Positions 44,143 through 54,219 of a DNA stretch of 64,000 nt are shown here, in pieces; the first letter of the stretch is position 1, and every line of letters starts with the position of its first letter. The position numbers and the translations under genes are program-made. This stretch comes from Reyranella sp. (GTDB lineage: Bacteria > Pseudomonadota > Alphaproteobacteria > Reyranellales > Reyranellaceae), in assembly GCF_004297405.1 (NCBI RefSeq), contig NZ_SCVC01000021.1, positions 248,001-312,000 on the forward strand. Reading direction: 5' to 3'. The notes beneath the pieces were generated by a model that was given only the letters and a program-made list of their open reading frames with translations, ran no database searches and was not told the DNA's origin.

Positions 44143-45128
44143 GTTCTCTTCTGGAGGTCTCAGACCTCGGCACTTGGTTCTATACGCGGCAGGGTATCGT
44201 CAAGGCGGTCGACGGCGTCGACTTCCAGGTCGCCTCCGGCGAGACCCTGGCGATCGTCGGTGAGTCCGGCTGCGGCAAGAGCATGACGGCGCTGTCGCTG
44301 ATGCGCCTGATCCCGAGTCCACCGGGGCGCATCGTTTCCGGCTCGATCAAGCTCGGCGGTCGCGATCTCCTGAAGATCAGCGAAGACGAGATGCGCAGCG
44401 TGCGCGGCAACGAGATCTCGATGATCTTCCAGGAGCCGATGACGTCGCTCAATCCGGTGATGACTATCGGCAAGCAGATTTCCGAAGCACTGATCCTGCA
44501 TCGGAACATGGACCGCAGGGCAGCCCTCAAGCGCGCCGTCGAGATGCTCGATCTGGTGCGCATTCCCGAACCGGCGCAACGGGCCAAGGAATATCCGCAC
44601 CAGCTCTCGGGCGGCATGCGCCAGCGTGCCATGATCGCCATGGCGCTCGCCTGCAATCCTAAGGTGCTGATCGCCGACGAGCCGACCACGGCCCTCGACG
44701 TCACCATTCAGGCGCAGATCCTTGAACTGATCGTCGACCTGCAACGCGAGTTCAGCGCCGCGGTGATCCTGATCACCCACGATCTCGGTGTCGTCGCCGA
44801 GACGGCGCGTCGGGTCATCGTCATGTATGCCGGCCGCAAGGTCGAAGAGGCGACGGTGGGCGAACTGTTCAGCAAGCCGCTGCATCCTTACACCGTGGGT
44901 CTGCTGGCCTCGATCCCGCGCCTCGACCTGATGCGCGGGCAGACCGATCGCAGCCAGGAGCGGCTCCAGGAAATTCCCGGCATCGTGCCGCCATTGTTCG
45001 ACCTGCCAACGGGCTGCGCCTTCGCGCCGCGCTGTCAGCGTGCCGACGATCTTTGCCGCCGCGAGCGGCCCGCTTATGAGGAGAAGCAGTCCGGCCATTG
45101 GGCCGCCTGCTGGCACACCAATGGTTAA
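44139..45128 (+). CDS. ABC ATPase, DppD/OppD type
   Basis: 329 aa. Walker [10 protein letters not shown] at 41-49, signature [15 protein letters not shown], Walker [13 protein letters not shown] and switch His in LITHDLGVV. The C-terminal oligopeptide-binding-ATPase region with [15 protein letters not shown] provides the cysteine ladder of the 4Fe-4S-type subfamily. It overlaps the next ATPase gene by eight bases. Confidence 0.95.
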   Translation: MSSLLEVSDLGTWFYTRQGIVKAVDGVDFQVASGETLAIVGESGCGKSMTALSLMRLIPSPPGRIVSGSIKLGGRDLLKISEDEMRSVRGNEISMIFQEPMTSLNPVMTIGKQISEALILHRNMDRRAALKRAVEMLDLVRIPEPAQRAKEYPHQLSGGMRQRAMIAMALACNPKVLIADEPTTALDVTIQAQILELIVDLQREFSAAVILITHDLGVVAETARRVIVMYAGRKVEEATVGELFSKPLHPYTVGLLASIPRLDLMRGQTDRSQERLQEIPGIVPPLFDLPTGCAFAPRCQRADDLCRRERPAYEEKQSGHWAACWHTNG

Positions 45129-46095
45129 CGCCAACGCCCCCGTCATCGAGGTCAAGGACCTCAAGAAGCACTTCCCGGTGAAGAAGGGATTGCTGCGCCG
45201 CACCGTCGGGCATGTCTATGCCGTCGACGGTGTCAGTTTCGCCGTCAAATCCGGCGAGACTCTGGGTCTGGTCGGCGAATCAGGTTGCGGCAAGACGACA
45301 GCCGGCCGTGCCGTGTTGCGGCTCACCGAGCCGACATCGGGATCCATCCAGGTCGATGGCACCGAGATCACAGGTCTCTCGAAGGCGGAACTGCGGCCCT
45401 ATCGCCGGCAGATGCAGATCATCTTCCAGGACCCGTTCTCTTCGCTCAATCCGCGCATGACGGCGGGTGACATCGTGGCTGAGCCGTTGCTGGTCCACGA
45501 AGTCGCGAGCGCCAAAGACCGGCGCGAGCAGGTTGCGGCGCTATTTGCGCGCGTAGGGCTCCGGCCTGCACAGATGAGCAACTACCCGCACCAGTTCTCG
45601 GGTGGCCAGCGCCAGCGCATTGGCATCGCTCGTGCCCTGGCGCTGGGGCCGAAGCTGATCGTGGGTGACGAGCCGGTGTCGGCGCTCGACGTGTCGATCC
45701 AGGCGCAGGTCATCAACCTGCTGATGGATCTGCAGCGGGAACGCCAGCTTTCCTATCTCTTCATCTCGCACAACCTCGCGGTGGTGGAGCATATCAGCCA
45801 CCAGATTGCGGTCATGTATCTCGGCCGCATCGTCGAATACGCCGATACGCGCTCGATCTTTACGCGCGCCCAGCACCCTTATACCGAGGCGCTTCTGTCG
45901 GCCGTGCCGGTGCCAGACCCGGCCATCAAGCGCCAGAAGCGGGTGCTGCAAGGTGACGTGCCGAGCCCGGTGAAGCCGCCCTCGGGCTGCCATTTCCACA
46001 CCCGCTGTCCCTATGCCGAGGCGCGCTGCAAAGTGGAATCGCCACCGCTGCGCGAAATCGCTCCGGGGCATCACGTTTCCTGTCATCTGCGCTAG
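45121..46095 (+). CDS. ABC ATPase, DppF/OppF type
   Basis: 324 aa. Walker [10 protein letters not shown] (52-60), signature [15 protein letters not shown], Walker [13 protein letters not shown] and the C-terminal [15 protein letters not shown]. The ATG at 45121 is inside the end of the upstream ATPase gene (8-base overlap), which fits the family N-terminus better than the earlier in-frame start. It is the last gene of the importer operon. Confidence 0.94.
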   Translation: MVNANAPVIEVKDLKKHFPVKKGLLRRTVGHVYAVDGVSFAVKSGETLGLVGESGCGKTTAGRAVLRLTEPTSGSIQVDGTEITGLSKAELRPYRRQMQIIFQDPFSSLNPRMTAGDIVAEPLLVHEVASAKDRREQVAALFARVGLRPAQMSNYPHQFSGGQRQRIGIARALALGPKLIVGDEPVSALDVSIQAQVINLLMDLQRERQLSYLFISHNLAVVEHISHQIAVMYLGRIVEYADTRSIFTRAQHPYTEALLSAVPVPDPAIKRQKRVLQGDVPSPVKPPSGCHFHTRCPYAEARCKVESPPLREIAPGHHVSCHLR

Positions 46096-46100
46096 ACTGT

Positions 46101-46127
46101 CTCCCGCCAAAACAACCAAGGCGGGAG
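46101..46127 (+). terminator. intercistronic hairpin before the second GMC gene
   Basis: The perfect 8-bp arms CTCCCGCC (46101-46108) and GGCGGGAG (46120-46127) enclose an 11-base A-rich loop, five bases after the OppF stop. The RBS AGGAG of the next gene follows at 46130-46134 outside the stem. It could attenuate transcription or protect the importer mRNA. There is no T-tract. Confidence 0.45.
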
Positions 46128-46138
46128 GCAGGAGTATC

Positions 46139-47755
46139 ATGGCTGATTGGGATTATATCGTCGTAGGCGGTGGCTCGGCAGGGTGTGTACTGGCGGCGCG
46201 GCTGAGCGAGGACCCCAACGTCAAGGTGCTGCTGCTCGAGGCCGGCCCACGCGACAAGTCGATCTGGATCGACCTGCCGGTCGGCTTCTCCCAGCTCATG
46301 CGCGGCACCAAGTTCAACTGGGCCTTCGAGATGGAGCCGGAGGACAATGTGGCAGGCCGTGCCATTCCCTGTCCGCGCGGCCGTACCCTGGGCGGCTCGA
46401 GCTCAATCAACGGCATGCTCTACGTGCGCGGCCAGCCGCTCGACTACGATACCTGGGCGCAACAGGGCAATCGCGGCTGGTCCTACGATCAGGTGCTGCC
46501 CTACTTCAAGAAGTCGGAGCACTACGAGGGCAAGGGCGACGAAAGCCGCGGCAAGAACGGGCCGCTGAACGTCGCCGACATGATCGAGCGTCACGAGCTT
46601 TGCGATGCCTTCGTCGATGCCGCCGAAGGCATGGGCTATCCACGCAACCCCGACTACAACAACGGCAAGCAGGAAGGCTTCGGCTACTACCAGACCACGA
46701 TGAAAGGCGGGAAGCGCTGGTCGACGGCGCGCGCTTTCATCGACCCGATCCGTCATCGGCCCAACCTCGACATCGAGACCGATGCGCTGGCGAGCCGTCT
46801 GTTGATCGAAGGCAAGCGGTGCGTCGGCGTCGCCTATACGGTCCACGGTCGCGAAAAGCAGGCGCGTGCCCACCGCGAGGTCATCGTCTCCTGTGGCGCG
46901 GTTCAGTCGCCACAACTCCTCGAGCTTTCGGGTATCGGTCAGCCTGAGCTGCTGAAGAGCCACGGTATCGAAGTCCGCCACGAGCTGAAGGGCGTCGGCG
47001 AGAACTACGGCGACCACTTCGCGCCGCGCATGAACTGGCGGGTCAAGAACAAGTTCACCCTGAACGAACAGTCGCGCGGCCTCAGCCTCGTGAAGGAGGT
47101 CGTGAAGTACTACACGACCCGCCGCGGCATCCTCACCTGGACGGCTGGCGTCGTGTACGGGTTCGTGCGGACGCGGCCGGGCCTCGAAGGCCCGGATATG
47201 CAGTTCCACATGGCGCACGCCAGCTACGATACCGCCGCCACCCGCCTGCTCGAGAGCGAGCCCGGCATGACGGTGGTGATCGGCCAGTGCCGGCCCGAAT
47301 CGCGTGGCTCGATCCATATCAAGTCGGCGACGCCCGGCGCACCACCCGCCATCCGGCCGAACTTTCTCTCCAGCCAAACCGACCGCGATTGCACGGTTGC
47401 CGGCATGCAGATCGCCCGCAAGATCGTGCAGCACCCGGCGATCGCCAAGTACATCGCCTACGAGAACAATCCCGGCGACAAGGTCCAGAGCTACGACGAG
47501 TGGCTCGATTTCGCCCGCCGCACCGGCCAGACGACCTATCACGTGGTCGGCACCTGCAAGATGGGTTCCGACCCGATGGCCGTGGTGGACGATCGGCTGC
47601 GGGTGCACGGGCTGGCCGGCCTGCGCGTGATCGACGCCTCGATCATGCCGACCGTGACATCGGGCAACACCAACGCTCCCACGATCATGATTGCCGAGAA
47701 GGGGGCAGACATGATCAAAGAGGACGCCAAGGCGGGGCTCAAGGTCGCTGCCTGA
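46139..47755 (+). CDS. GMC-family FAD oxidoreductase (second copy)
   Basis: 538 aa, with FAD motif [22 protein letters not shown] signatures [15 protein letters not shown] and [16 protein letters not shown], and active-site region [13 protein letters not shown]. It is clearly related to the 34501-36096 protein but not a recent copy. AGGAG lies five bases before the ATG. It lies 43 bases downstream of an oligopeptide-type importer, and the same mRNA may carry both. The enzyme may act on the imported compound; this is inference. Confidence 0.93.
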   Translation: MADWDYIVVGGGSAGCVLAARLSEDPNVKVLLLEAGPRDKSIWIDLPVGFSQLMRGTKFNWAFEMEPEDNVAGRAIPCPRGRTLGGSSSINGMLYVRGQPLDYDTWAQQGNRGWSYDQVLPYFKKSEHYEGKGDESRGKNGPLNVADMIERHELCDAFVDAAEGMGYPRNPDYNNGKQEGFGYYQTTMKGGKRWSTARAFIDPIRHRPNLDIETDALASRLLIEGKRCVGVAYTVHGREKQARAHREVIVSCGAVQSPQLLELSGIGQPELLKSHGIEVRHELKGVGENYGDHFAPRMNWRVKNKFTLNEQSRGLSLVKEVVKYYTTRRGILTWTAGVVYGFVRTRPGLEGPDMQFHMAHASYDTAATRLLESEPGMTVVIGQCRPESRGSIHIKSATPGAPPAIRPNFLSSQTDRDCTVAGMQIARKIVQHPAIAKYIAYENNPGDKVQSYDEWLDFARRTGQTTYHVVGTCKMGSDPMAVVDDRLRVHGLAGLRVIDASIMPTVTSGNTNAPTIMIAEKGADMIKEDAKAGLKVAA

Positions 47756-47776
47756 CAGGGGACAGAGGGGAACGAG

Positions 47777-48202
47777 ATGAAGCCGATCAGGACAATCCTT
47801 GCCATCCTGGCGGTTGGCGCCACCGCTGCGGCCTGCTCGTCGAAGCCGGAATCCAAGCAGGACATGCTGGCGGATTCGGGCTTCAAGGTCGTTTCCCTCA
47901 AGACGCCGGGCCAGGCGGCTTCGTTCAAGAAGCTGCCGCCGCACAAGCTCACGCGCAAAACCTACCAGGGCAAGACGGTCTGGCTATATGCCGACCCGAC
48001 CATGTGCGGCTGCCTCTACATGGGCACGCAGGACGCCTACAACGCCTACATCAAGGAAGCGTCCCGCCAGATGATTGCCCAGGCCATGAAGGCCAACTAC
48101 CAGGACGATCCCTACAGCCCGTCCGCGATGGATGCCCAGGTCGACAGTGACTGGGACTGGGGTGAGTGGGGCAACCCGGGCTACTACGGCCTGCCGTACT
48201 GA
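47777..48202 (+). CDS. small predicted lipoprotein
   Basis: 141 aa. A short positively charged leader ([14 protein letters not shown]) ends in a possible lipobox with C20 (TAAAC), so the mature protein would be lipid-anchored. Mature features are a central [15 protein letters not shown] segment with two cysteines and an aromatic, glycine-rich C-terminus ([16 protein letters not shown]). It is not recognised beyond that. GGGGAACGAG precedes the ATG. It starts 21 bases after the GMC gene, so probable co-transcription with it. Confidence 0.75.
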   Translation: MKPIRTILAILAVGATAAACSSKPESKQDMLADSGFKVVSLKTPGQAASFKKLPPHKLTRKTYQGKTVWLYADPTMCGCLYMGTQDAYNAYIKEASRQMIAQAMKANYQDDPYSPSAMDAQVDSDWDWGEWGNPGYYGLPY

Positions 48203-48221
48203 GGCGCGCCATAGGCACCAG

Positions 48222-48248
48222 CCTCGCGACTCCGAAGATGTCGTGAGG
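48222..48248. terminator. possible hairpin between convergent lipoprotein and ridA genes
   Basis: The arms CCTCGCGAC and GTCGTGAGG pair over nine positions with one G-U, around a 9-base loop, in the 70-base gap between the two convergent stops. No T-run is seen, so the call is tentative. Confidence 0.35.
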
Positions 48249-48272
48249 GTGGCCAGTTAAGGATTTGGGCGA

Positions 48273-48665
48273 CTAGGAACCGGCTTCGCCCAAGTAGGCG
48301 GTGGCGTCGATCTCTACGAGACAATCCGGCGAACCGAGGCCGCTGACGATGCAGGAGACGCGATGCGGCGCGTCGTCTGCGAAGTTCTTGAAGTAGACTT
48401 CGTTCATCGGCTCCCAGTTGGCGCGATCGGTGACGTAGACAGTGCACTTCACGACGTCGCGCAGATCGGCTCCAGCTTCCCGAAGCAGGGCCGCGATATT
48501 GTCGATGCACTGCTGGGTCTGGCGCCTGACGTCGCCGGTCGCGAAACGTCCCTCGAGGTCCCGACCGGTGCAGCAGACGAACATGAAGCCGCCGGCGATT
48601 GTAGCCTGAGCGAAGGGAAGCTTACCCTTGAAGACACGGGGAGATGAAACGACACGTTTGGGCAT
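48273..48665 (-). CDS. RidA/YjgF-family protein
   Basis: 130 aa of the Rid family, which hydrolyses reactive enamines/imines or acts on similar intermediates. ADLRDVVKCTVYVTDRANW and the C-terminal SPDCLVEIDATAYLGE match the trimer fold; the Arg of TDRANW is near the usual catalytic Arg. I chose ATG at 48665; a GTG 18 bases earlier is possible. Not in an operon. Confidence 0.9.
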   Translation of the reverse strand: MPKRVVSSPRVFKGKLPFAQATIAGGFMFVCCTGRDLEGRFATGDVRRQTQQCIDNIAALLREAGADLRDVVKCTVYVTDRANWEPMNEVYFKNFADDAPHRVSCIVSGLGSPDCLVEIDATAYLGEAGS

Positions 48666-48854
48666 GATGAAGTGACTCCGCACAACCTGAGGGGTTGGTG
48701 GTCAAGAGTGGAGGAAGCAGTATCGCGCTGCAACGCGCGAGAGGCGGGATAGTGAAACGCAGGCGATTGCTTGCCGGAGGGCTGGCGTAGATTTCGATCC
48801 GGTGAAACACTGCATCAACGTTCACGTCCAGGAAGCCTTCGCGAGGATCAAACA

Positions 48855-49238
48855 ATGCCGTTGCGCTGGGAAATCCTTCATTCCGAGAAACTCGTGCACG
48901 TCGTTGCGGAAGGACCGGTCACCCTCAAGCAGATGGAAGAGCATTTCGACGCCATCGTAGTGGCCAATGCGTTGTCCTATTCCAAGCTGTTCGATGCCAC
49001 TCTTCTCGAACCTGTCTACGACGACCACGACGTCATGATGCTGGGCGCTAGACTGAGCGCCTATACGTCCAATTTCGACAACGGGCCGCTGGCAGTCGTG
49101 GGCGAAAGTGAGGACGCGCAGATGGCGTTCAAGCGGTTCGTCAATATCTCGCCGTCCAAGCGGCCTGCGAAGCTGTTCAGCACGGAGGCGGACGCGCGTG
49201 CCTGGCTCGCGACGAAGCCGACTCGAAAGCCACTCTGA
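48855..49238 (+). CDS. small STAS/SpoIIAA-like hypothetical protein
   Basis: 127 aa. The pattern of short strands and helices (RWEILHSEKLVHVVAEGPV, then SYSKLFDATL) is reminiscent of the SpoIIAA-like small domain found in Bradyrhizobium-type genomes, but I cannot assign it firmly. No leader or membrane segment is seen. The ATG at 48855 follows GGATCAAAC, a weak RBS. The 170-base gap upstream (48684-48854) shows nothing else clear. Confidence 0.65.
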   Translation: MPLRWEILHSEKLVHVVAEGPVTLKQMEEHFDAIVVANALSYSKLFDATLLEPVYDDHDVMMLGARLSAYTSNFDNGPLAVVGESEDAQMAFKRFVNISPSKRPAKLFSTEADARAWLATKPTRKPL

Positions 49239-49334
49239 CCCTCAGGGTGAGCTCACGGAAGCCATTCGGTCCAACTTGCAAGAACCGGGGTGGAAGGGCC
49301 AGAGTCGAGCCAACGGGGTGGGAGCTCGAAGACC

Positions 49335-50324
49335 ATGATTCGCGACAAGCAATTGATCACACGGCGCGCGGCACTGGCTGGTGCGTCCATCGTTGCAGCT
49401 GGCGTTTCGCCGCTATCTGTCCAGGCTCAGGGGCGCTTTCCCGACCGGCCCATCAAGCTGATCATCCCCTGGGCAGCCGGCGGGCCGGCCGATGGCGGCT
49501 TCCGTATCCTGGCGGAGTCGGCGGCCAAGAAGCTCGGCCAACCGGTTGTCGTCGAGAACAAGGGCGGCGCCTCGGGCGTGCTGGGTGCGTTGGCGCTGCA
49601 GGATGCAAAGCCCGACGGCTATACTATCTCCCAGATGCACATGAGCGTGCTGCGCCAGCCCCTTCTCAATACGCAGCTTCGCTACGATCCGATCGAGGAT
49701 CTCACCTACATCTTGCAAATCACCGGCTTCGTCATGGGCGTCGTGGTGCGTGCCGATGCCCCCTGGCAGACGCTGCCGGAACTGCTGGCCTATGCCAAAG
49801 CCAATCCTGGCAAGCTGAACTGGGGCACCCTGGGCATCGGTTCGACCCAGCATCTCGCCATGGAGCGGCTCGGCATGATGCAGGGCTTGTCCTGGACACA
49901 TGCGCCCTATCGGGGCACCGCCGACACGATGCGCGCCCTCCTGGGCGGCGAAATCGACTTTGCCTCGGAATCCTCGGGCTGGGCGCCCATGGTCATCGCG
50001 GGCAAGCTCCGGCTCCTGGCGGTCTTCACCGCGAAGCGGGCGAAGCGCTTTCCCGATGCGCCGACGGTGCGCGAACTCGGCTTCGACGTGGTCGTCGACA
50101 GCCCCGGCGGCCTGATCGGCCCGCGCGGCATGGATCCTGCCGTGGTGAAGGTGCTGGCCGATGCCTTCCGTACTGCTGCAGAGGAGCCGCAACACCTACA
50201 GTTCCTCGACAATATGGATCAGCCTCTGATCCTGCTCGACGGCCCCGCCTATCGCGACGAGATGGCCCGCACGCTCGAAGACGAGCGGGAACTCCTGCGG
50301 CGGCTGAAGTTACTGCCGTCGTAA
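49335..50324 (+). CDS. TctC/Bug-family periplasmic binding protein (second orphan)
   Basis: 329 aa. It has a Tat-like leader (TRRAALAGASIVAAGVSPLS) ending VQAQ. FPDRPIKLIIPWAAGGPADGG, VENKGGASGVLGALALQDAKP and the later GFDVVVDSPGGLIGPRG are Bug-family features. The ATG at 49335 was chosen to place the leader at the N-terminus. It has no membrane partners nearby and stands alone between the STAS-like gene and the convergent seven-gene cluster. The ligand is probably a carboxylate, by family. Confidence 0.92.
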   Translation: MIRDKQLITRRAALAGASIVAAGVSPLSVQAQGRFPDRPIKLIIPWAAGGPADGGFRILAESAAKKLGQPVVVENKGGASGVLGALALQDAKPDGYTISQMHMSVLRQPLLNTQLRYDPIEDLTYILQITGFVMGVVVRADAPWQTLPELLAYAKANPGKLNWGTLGIGSTQHLAMERLGMMQGLSWTHAPYRGTADTMRALLGGEIDFASESSGWAPMVIAGKLRLLAVFTAKRAKRFPDAPTVRELGFDVVVDSPGGLIGPRGMDPAVVKVLADAFRTAAEEPQHLQFLDNMDQPLILLDGPAYRDEMARTLEDERELLRRLKLLPS

Positions 50325-50343
50325 CCTCGCCTCTCGCGCCGAG

Positions 50344-50961
50344 CTATCCCTGCGTTGCCGGCACGCCCAGCGACAGCATCAGCCGGTTAGCCCAGTTGAA
50401 GAACGAGGCGGCGCCAATCAGGTCGGCGATGGCGGCATCGTCGAGGCCAACCTTACGCAGGCGCTCGACATGCTCCTTGCCGAAGGTCATCGGGATGGTG
50501 GTGAGCGCCACCGAGGCGGCCACGATCGCTTCCCAGCGCTCGTCGAGCTTGGCGCCGACACCTTCGTCGAGCAGGCGTTGCACGTCGTCGACGCGCTTGG
50601 AATAGGTCGCCGCGAAACGCGCATGGACCGAAGCGCAGTAGATACAGCCGTTCAGCCGCGACGTCGCCGCGGCGGCGAGTTCGCGCTCGGCGCGTGGCAG
50701 GCCGGCTTCCGGATTGTAGAAGATGTCCTTGTCGGTACGGGTGCGCGCTTCCAGCACGTCGGGATCGCGCGCCAGCAGCCTGAAATAGGGCGACTTCACA
50801 CGCGCCGCATCGACCAGGCTGGTCAGGTGCCGCTCGGTCATGTCGGCTTCCGCCATCGGCTCCAGCCACGGCAGCCAGTCGAGCATGTCGCGGGTGAAGA
50901 CCACCGGCTCGGTGTGCGGCGGCGGCGTCAGCGTCTTTTCGGAAGTCTTGGTCTCGCTCAT
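50344..50961 (-). CDS. alkylhydroperoxidase-domain (AhpD-like) protein with CxxC
   Basis: 205 aa, carboxymuconolactone-decarboxylase/AhpD fold. The redox motif CIYC (C106, C109) followed by H113 (CASVHARF) is the functional pattern of AhpD-type peroxidases. It overlaps the CMD-like gene by four bases and is the last gene of the seven-gene cluster. I recall TIGR04030 (Avi_7169-type alkylhydroperoxidase domain) as the matching family, which is usually linked to the other genes here. Confidence 0.88.
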   Translation of the reverse strand: MSETKTSEKTLTPPPHTEPVVFTRDMLDWLPWLEPMAEADMTERHLTSLVDAARVKSPYFRLLARDPDVLEARTRTDKDIFYNPEAGLPRAERELAAAATSRLNGCIYCASVHARFAATYSKRVDDVQRLLDEGVGAKLDERWEAIVAASVALTTIPMTFGKEHVERLRKVGLDDAAIADLIGAASFFNWANRLMLSLGVPATQG

Positions 50962-51533
50962 AGCGTGCTCGCAAGCGTGCTCAGGCCGGCAACGACCCGG
51001 ATCTGATAGGAGAGGAAGGAGACGAGCTGGGAGATCGTCACGATGTCGGTGGTCGACCAGCCGGCATCCAACAGCGATTGCAGCGACGGCGCCGCCGCGT
51101 CGCGCGGATGGAAAACCAGCATGTGGGTGTGCTCGAAGGCAGCGGTAAGGCGTGGCCCCAGTATCTTGCGGCCGGCGTCGCTCACCTCCCAGGTCGGCCC
51201 CGGTGCGTCTTCTGCCGAGAGCGGCCCCTTGGGGAAGTGGCCGTAGGGGCCTTTGCTCTTTGCCGCAGCGACTTCAGCAGCAACGGCGGCGCCGAGGCCC
51301 GCCGGTAGCTTGGCTGCGTAGAAGGCGCTCGTCTTCGGCTCGCCGTGCAGCCCTGCCACGAATGCCGCGATGGCGTGGCGTTCGTCGGCCGTGACTGTGC
51401 CCAGATCCTTCGGCTCGAACAGGGACGTATAGCTTGCCTGGGCGTGCTTGCGCGCCTCGGAGCGCTGGGCGCGGATTGCATCCAGCTTGGAGCCGGGCGC
51501 GATGCCCACCAGCGTATCGATCACATCGGTCAT
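50958..51533 (-). CDS. CMD-domain protein without cysteines
   Basis: 191 aa, AhpD/CMD-like fold by helical pattern (HAIAAFVAGLHGEPKTS and TVSQL-like helix STTDIVTISQLVSFLSYQ). It has no cysteine at all, so the CxxC chemistry of its neighbour is absent. It may form a pair with the 50344 protein. I recall TIGR04029 (Avi_7170-type CMD domain) as the matching family. It overlaps both neighbours by four bases. Confidence 0.8.
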   Translation of the reverse strand: MTDVIDTLVGIAPGSKLDAIRAQRSEARKHAQASYTSLFEPKDLGTVTADERHAIAAFVAGLHGEPKTSAFYAAKLPAGLGAAVAAEVAAAKSKGPYGHFPKGPLSAEDAPGPTWEVSDAGRKILGPRLTAAFEHTHMLVFHPRDAAAPSLQSLLDAGWSTTDIVTISQLVSFLSYQIRVVAGLSTLASTL

Positions 51534-52564
51534 GCGACTTGTCGTGCTCCCGCTTCCTTGTGGGGCGTCCAGCCCAGAGCCGGCGCAACCTTGCCGGCAA
51601 AAAGTTCGATCGAGCGCAGGATATAGGGATGCGGCGGATCAATCGAGTGAACCTGCATGGTGAGATCGGTGGCGCGCTGCAGGGTGGAATCGGCCTGCAG
51701 AGAGGCGATCACCTCATCGGGCGTGCCGATGTGCACGTCCATGGCGGCGATCAGGTCGCCCACCAGATTGCCCGAAGAGAGATTGCCGGTGGCCGCCAGC
51801 CGGTGGCGCATGCGCGACAGCCCGACTTCGGCAAGCCGCATTGCCTCGTCATGGCTATCGGCCACGAATACGGTTCGCGAGGCCAGGATACGCGGCTCAC
51901 GTCCCTTGGGCAGCGCTTCGAGATAGGCGTCGAGCATGGGGTTCTGGATATCGGCCAGCGACGCCTGCGGCGCTTCCGGCGGACGCGGCTGAGTGCGCGA
52001 CAGCATCAACCCGTCGCCAGCGGCGCCGGCGCGGCGCGCGCCCGATACGGTAAAGGTCGCCTGCCAGATGCGGTCGACCAGGCTCGCGCTCGATGGGTAG
52101 AGCTTGTCGCCTCCCTCCAGCTCGCGGCCCGACCAGGCCGTTTTGAGCGTGTCGAGGTGGCTGTCGAAGAGCTTGTGGCGATCGTTGCTGTCGAGGCCGA
52201 AAGCGGTGAAAGCCGTCAGGTTGCCGCCGGGCCCGACGCCCACTTCGAGGCGGCCACCGCTCACCAGGTCGGTGACGACGGCATCCTCGGCAACGCGGAT
52301 CGGCAATTCCAGCGGCAGGGTGACGATGCCCGTACCGAGCCGAATGCGCGACGTGTGGGCGGCTGCATGTGCCAGGAAGACGAAAGGTGCCGGCAAGCCG
52401 CCTTCGCCTTCGTGGAAATGATGCTGCGCGATCCAGGCCGAATCGAAGCCGTTCTTCTCGGCATGCACAATCTGCTCTGTGGCGAGCCGGTATCGCTCCG
52501 AGGCGGTCGTCTGGTCGAGCAGACGCGTGAAGAAGCCGAGGCGCTTGATCGGAAACATCGTCAT
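51530..52564 (-). CDS. FMN-dependent luciferase-like monooxygenase
   Basis: 344 aa of the bacterial-luciferase superfamily (F420/FMN type). Visible family elements: the N-terminal LGFFTRLLDQ, the GFDSAWIAQHHFHEG segment, the TGIVTLPLELPIRVAEDA region and GGRLEVGVGPGG for flavin phosphate. I recall the KPN_01858-type (TIGR04027) family, found with a peptide ABC importer and AhpD-like genes, as here. It probably opens or oxidises the imported compound, but the substrate is unknown. Confidence 0.88.
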   Translation of the reverse strand: MTMFPIKRLGFFTRLLDQTTASERYRLATEQIVHAEKNGFDSAWIAQHHFHEGEGGLPAPFVFLAHAAAHTSRIRLGTGIVTLPLELPIRVAEDAVVTDLVSGGRLEVGVGPGGNLTAFTAFGLDSNDRHKLFDSHLDTLKTAWSGRELEGGDKLYPSSASLVDRIWQATFTVSGARRAGAAGDGLMLSRTQPRPPEAPQASLADIQNPMLDAYLEALPKGREPRILASRTVFVADSHDEAMRLAEVGLSRMRHRLAATGNLSSGNLVGDLIAAMDVHIGTPDEVIASLQADSTLQRATDLTMQVHSIDPPHPYILRSIELFAGKVAPALGWTPHKEAGARQVA

Positions 52565-54219
52565 GGGCTCAACCTTGCGTGAAGACCGGGCGGGGAAGCA
52601 AGTGCAGCGACATCAGGCATACTGCGACCAGGAATGGCGTCGATCAGCTCGCGCGTGTAGGCGCTGTCGGGTCGGCCGAACACCGCCTCGATGGGGCCGC
52701 CATCGACCTGTCGTCCCTTGTGCATCACCGAGACCGTATCGGATATCTGCCGCACCACGGCGAGATCGTGCGAAACGAAGAGATAGGTGAGGCCGAGCGT
52801 TTTCTGCAGTTCGTCGAGCAGGGAGAGGATCTGGGCCTGCACCGTCACGTCGAGCGCCGAGACGGCCTCGTCGAGCACCAGCACGCGCGGATCGAGGACC
52901 AGGGCGCGGGCAATGGCCACCCGTTGGCGCTGGCCACCCGACAGGGCGCGGGGATGGCGTTCGAGGAAGCTCTCCGAAAGGCCGACACGGTTCAGCATGT
53001 CGCGCACCTTGCGCGCGCGATCGGCGGCGGGGATGGGCTCGAAGTTCAGCAAAGGCTCTTCGACGATTCGCGCGATGGTCTGGCGCGGATCGAGTGAACC
53101 ATAGGGGTTCTGGTAGACGAGCTGGATGTGCTTGCGGAAGCGACGCAGCGCCTCGCCTTTCAACGTCGTGAGATCGACGCCGTCGACCAGGATGCGACCG
53201 GCGGTGGGCTTCAGGAAGCCGACGACGCTGCGCACCGCGGTGGTCTTGCCCGAGCCCGACTCCCCCACGATGGCATGGGTGCTGCCACGCCGGACCTTGA
53301 AGGAAATGCCGTCCAAGGCACGAAAGGTCTTGGCCGCGCCGCCTGTCAGCGGGAAGTCGTGCGTCAGTCCCTCGACATCGATGGCGAAATCCTGATTATC
53401 GACCAGGATGCGCACCGGCCGCGGCTTGCCGAGCGAGGGCGCATCGGAGAGCAGACGTCGCGTATAGGTACTGCTGGGTGCTGCCAGCACGTCCTTCACC
53501 GCGCCCTGTTCCTGGATACGGCCGCCTTGCAGCACCACCAGCCGGTCGGCGCGATCGGCAGCTACGCCAAGGTCGTGCGTCACCAGCAGGACGGCCGTGC
53601 CGTTCTCGCGGCGCAGCTCGTCGATCAGGTCGAGGATGCGGCGCTGCACCGTGACGTCGAGAGCGCTGGTCGGCTCGTCGGCCACGATCAATGCCGGATT
53701 GAGCGCCACGGCGATGGCGATGAGCACACGCTGCCGCATGCCACCCGAAAGCTCGTGTGGGTACTGCCGTGCACGCATCTCTGCAGGCGTCAGGCCGACC
53801 CTCTCCAGTAGTTCGATGACGCGAGCCTGGATCGTCTTGCGGTCGCCGCGCTTGTGGATCTGCAGCACTTCGGCCAGTTGCGAGCCGATGGTCCGCACCG
53901 GGTTCAGCGAGCTGCCGGGGTCCTGCGGGATCAGGCTGACGACGGCGCCGCGAATGCCGTCGAGCCGCTTCTGCGACCAGTGCGCGATGTCGGTGCCGTT
54001 CAGGCGAATGGCGCCGCCCTCGACCTTGCCATTGCCGGCCAGCAGGCCCAGCACGGCCTGCGCCGTCGTGGTCTTGCCCGAGCCCGACTCGCCCACCAGC
54101 GCCACGACTTCGCCGGGCATCACCTTGAAGGAGACGCCATGGACCACCCTCTGGTCGCGATTGCCGGTGCGGTAGGAGATGGCGAGGTCTTCGACCTCGA
54201 GAAGGGGGGCGGTGCTCAT
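52561..54219 (-). CDS. fused dual ABC ATPase (OppD-OppF type)
   Basis: 552 aa containing two complete ATPase domains. The first has Walker A GESGSGKTT near residue 40 and signature [15 protein letters not shown]; the second has Walker A GESGSGKTT near 325 and signature LSGGQRQRVAIARAL, with matching Walker B motifs (IVADEPTSALD, VLDEAVSALD). The ATG at 54219 makes MSTAPLLEVEDLAIS the start; the longer frame is not protein-like. It overlaps the upstream DppC-like gene by four bases. Confidence 0.94.
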   Translation of the reverse strand: MSTAPLLEVEDLAISYRTGNRDQRVVHGVSFKVMPGEVVALVGESGSGKTTTAQAVLGLLAGNGKVEGGAIRLNGTDIAHWSQKRLDGIRGAVVSLIPQDPGSSLNPVRTIGSQLAEVLQIHKRGDRKTIQARVIELLERVGLTPAEMRARQYPHELSGGMRQRVLIAIAVALNPALIVADEPTSALDVTVQRRILDLIDELRRENGTAVLLVTHDLGVAADRADRLVVLQGGRIQEQGAVKDVLAAPSSTYTRRLLSDAPSLGKPRPVRILVDNQDFAIDVEGLTHDFPLTGGAAKTFRALDGISFKVRRGSTHAIVGESGSGKTTAVRSVVGFLKPTAGRILVDGVDLTTLKGEALRRFRKHIQLVYQNPYGSLDPRQTIARIVEEPLLNFEPIPAADRARKVRDMLNRVGLSESFLERHPRALSGGQRQRVAIARALVLDPRVLVLDEAVSALDVTVQAQILSLLDELQKTLGLTYLFVSHDLAVVRQISDTVSVMHKGRQVDGGPIEAVFGRPDSAYTRELIDAIPGRSMPDVAALASPPGLHARLSP

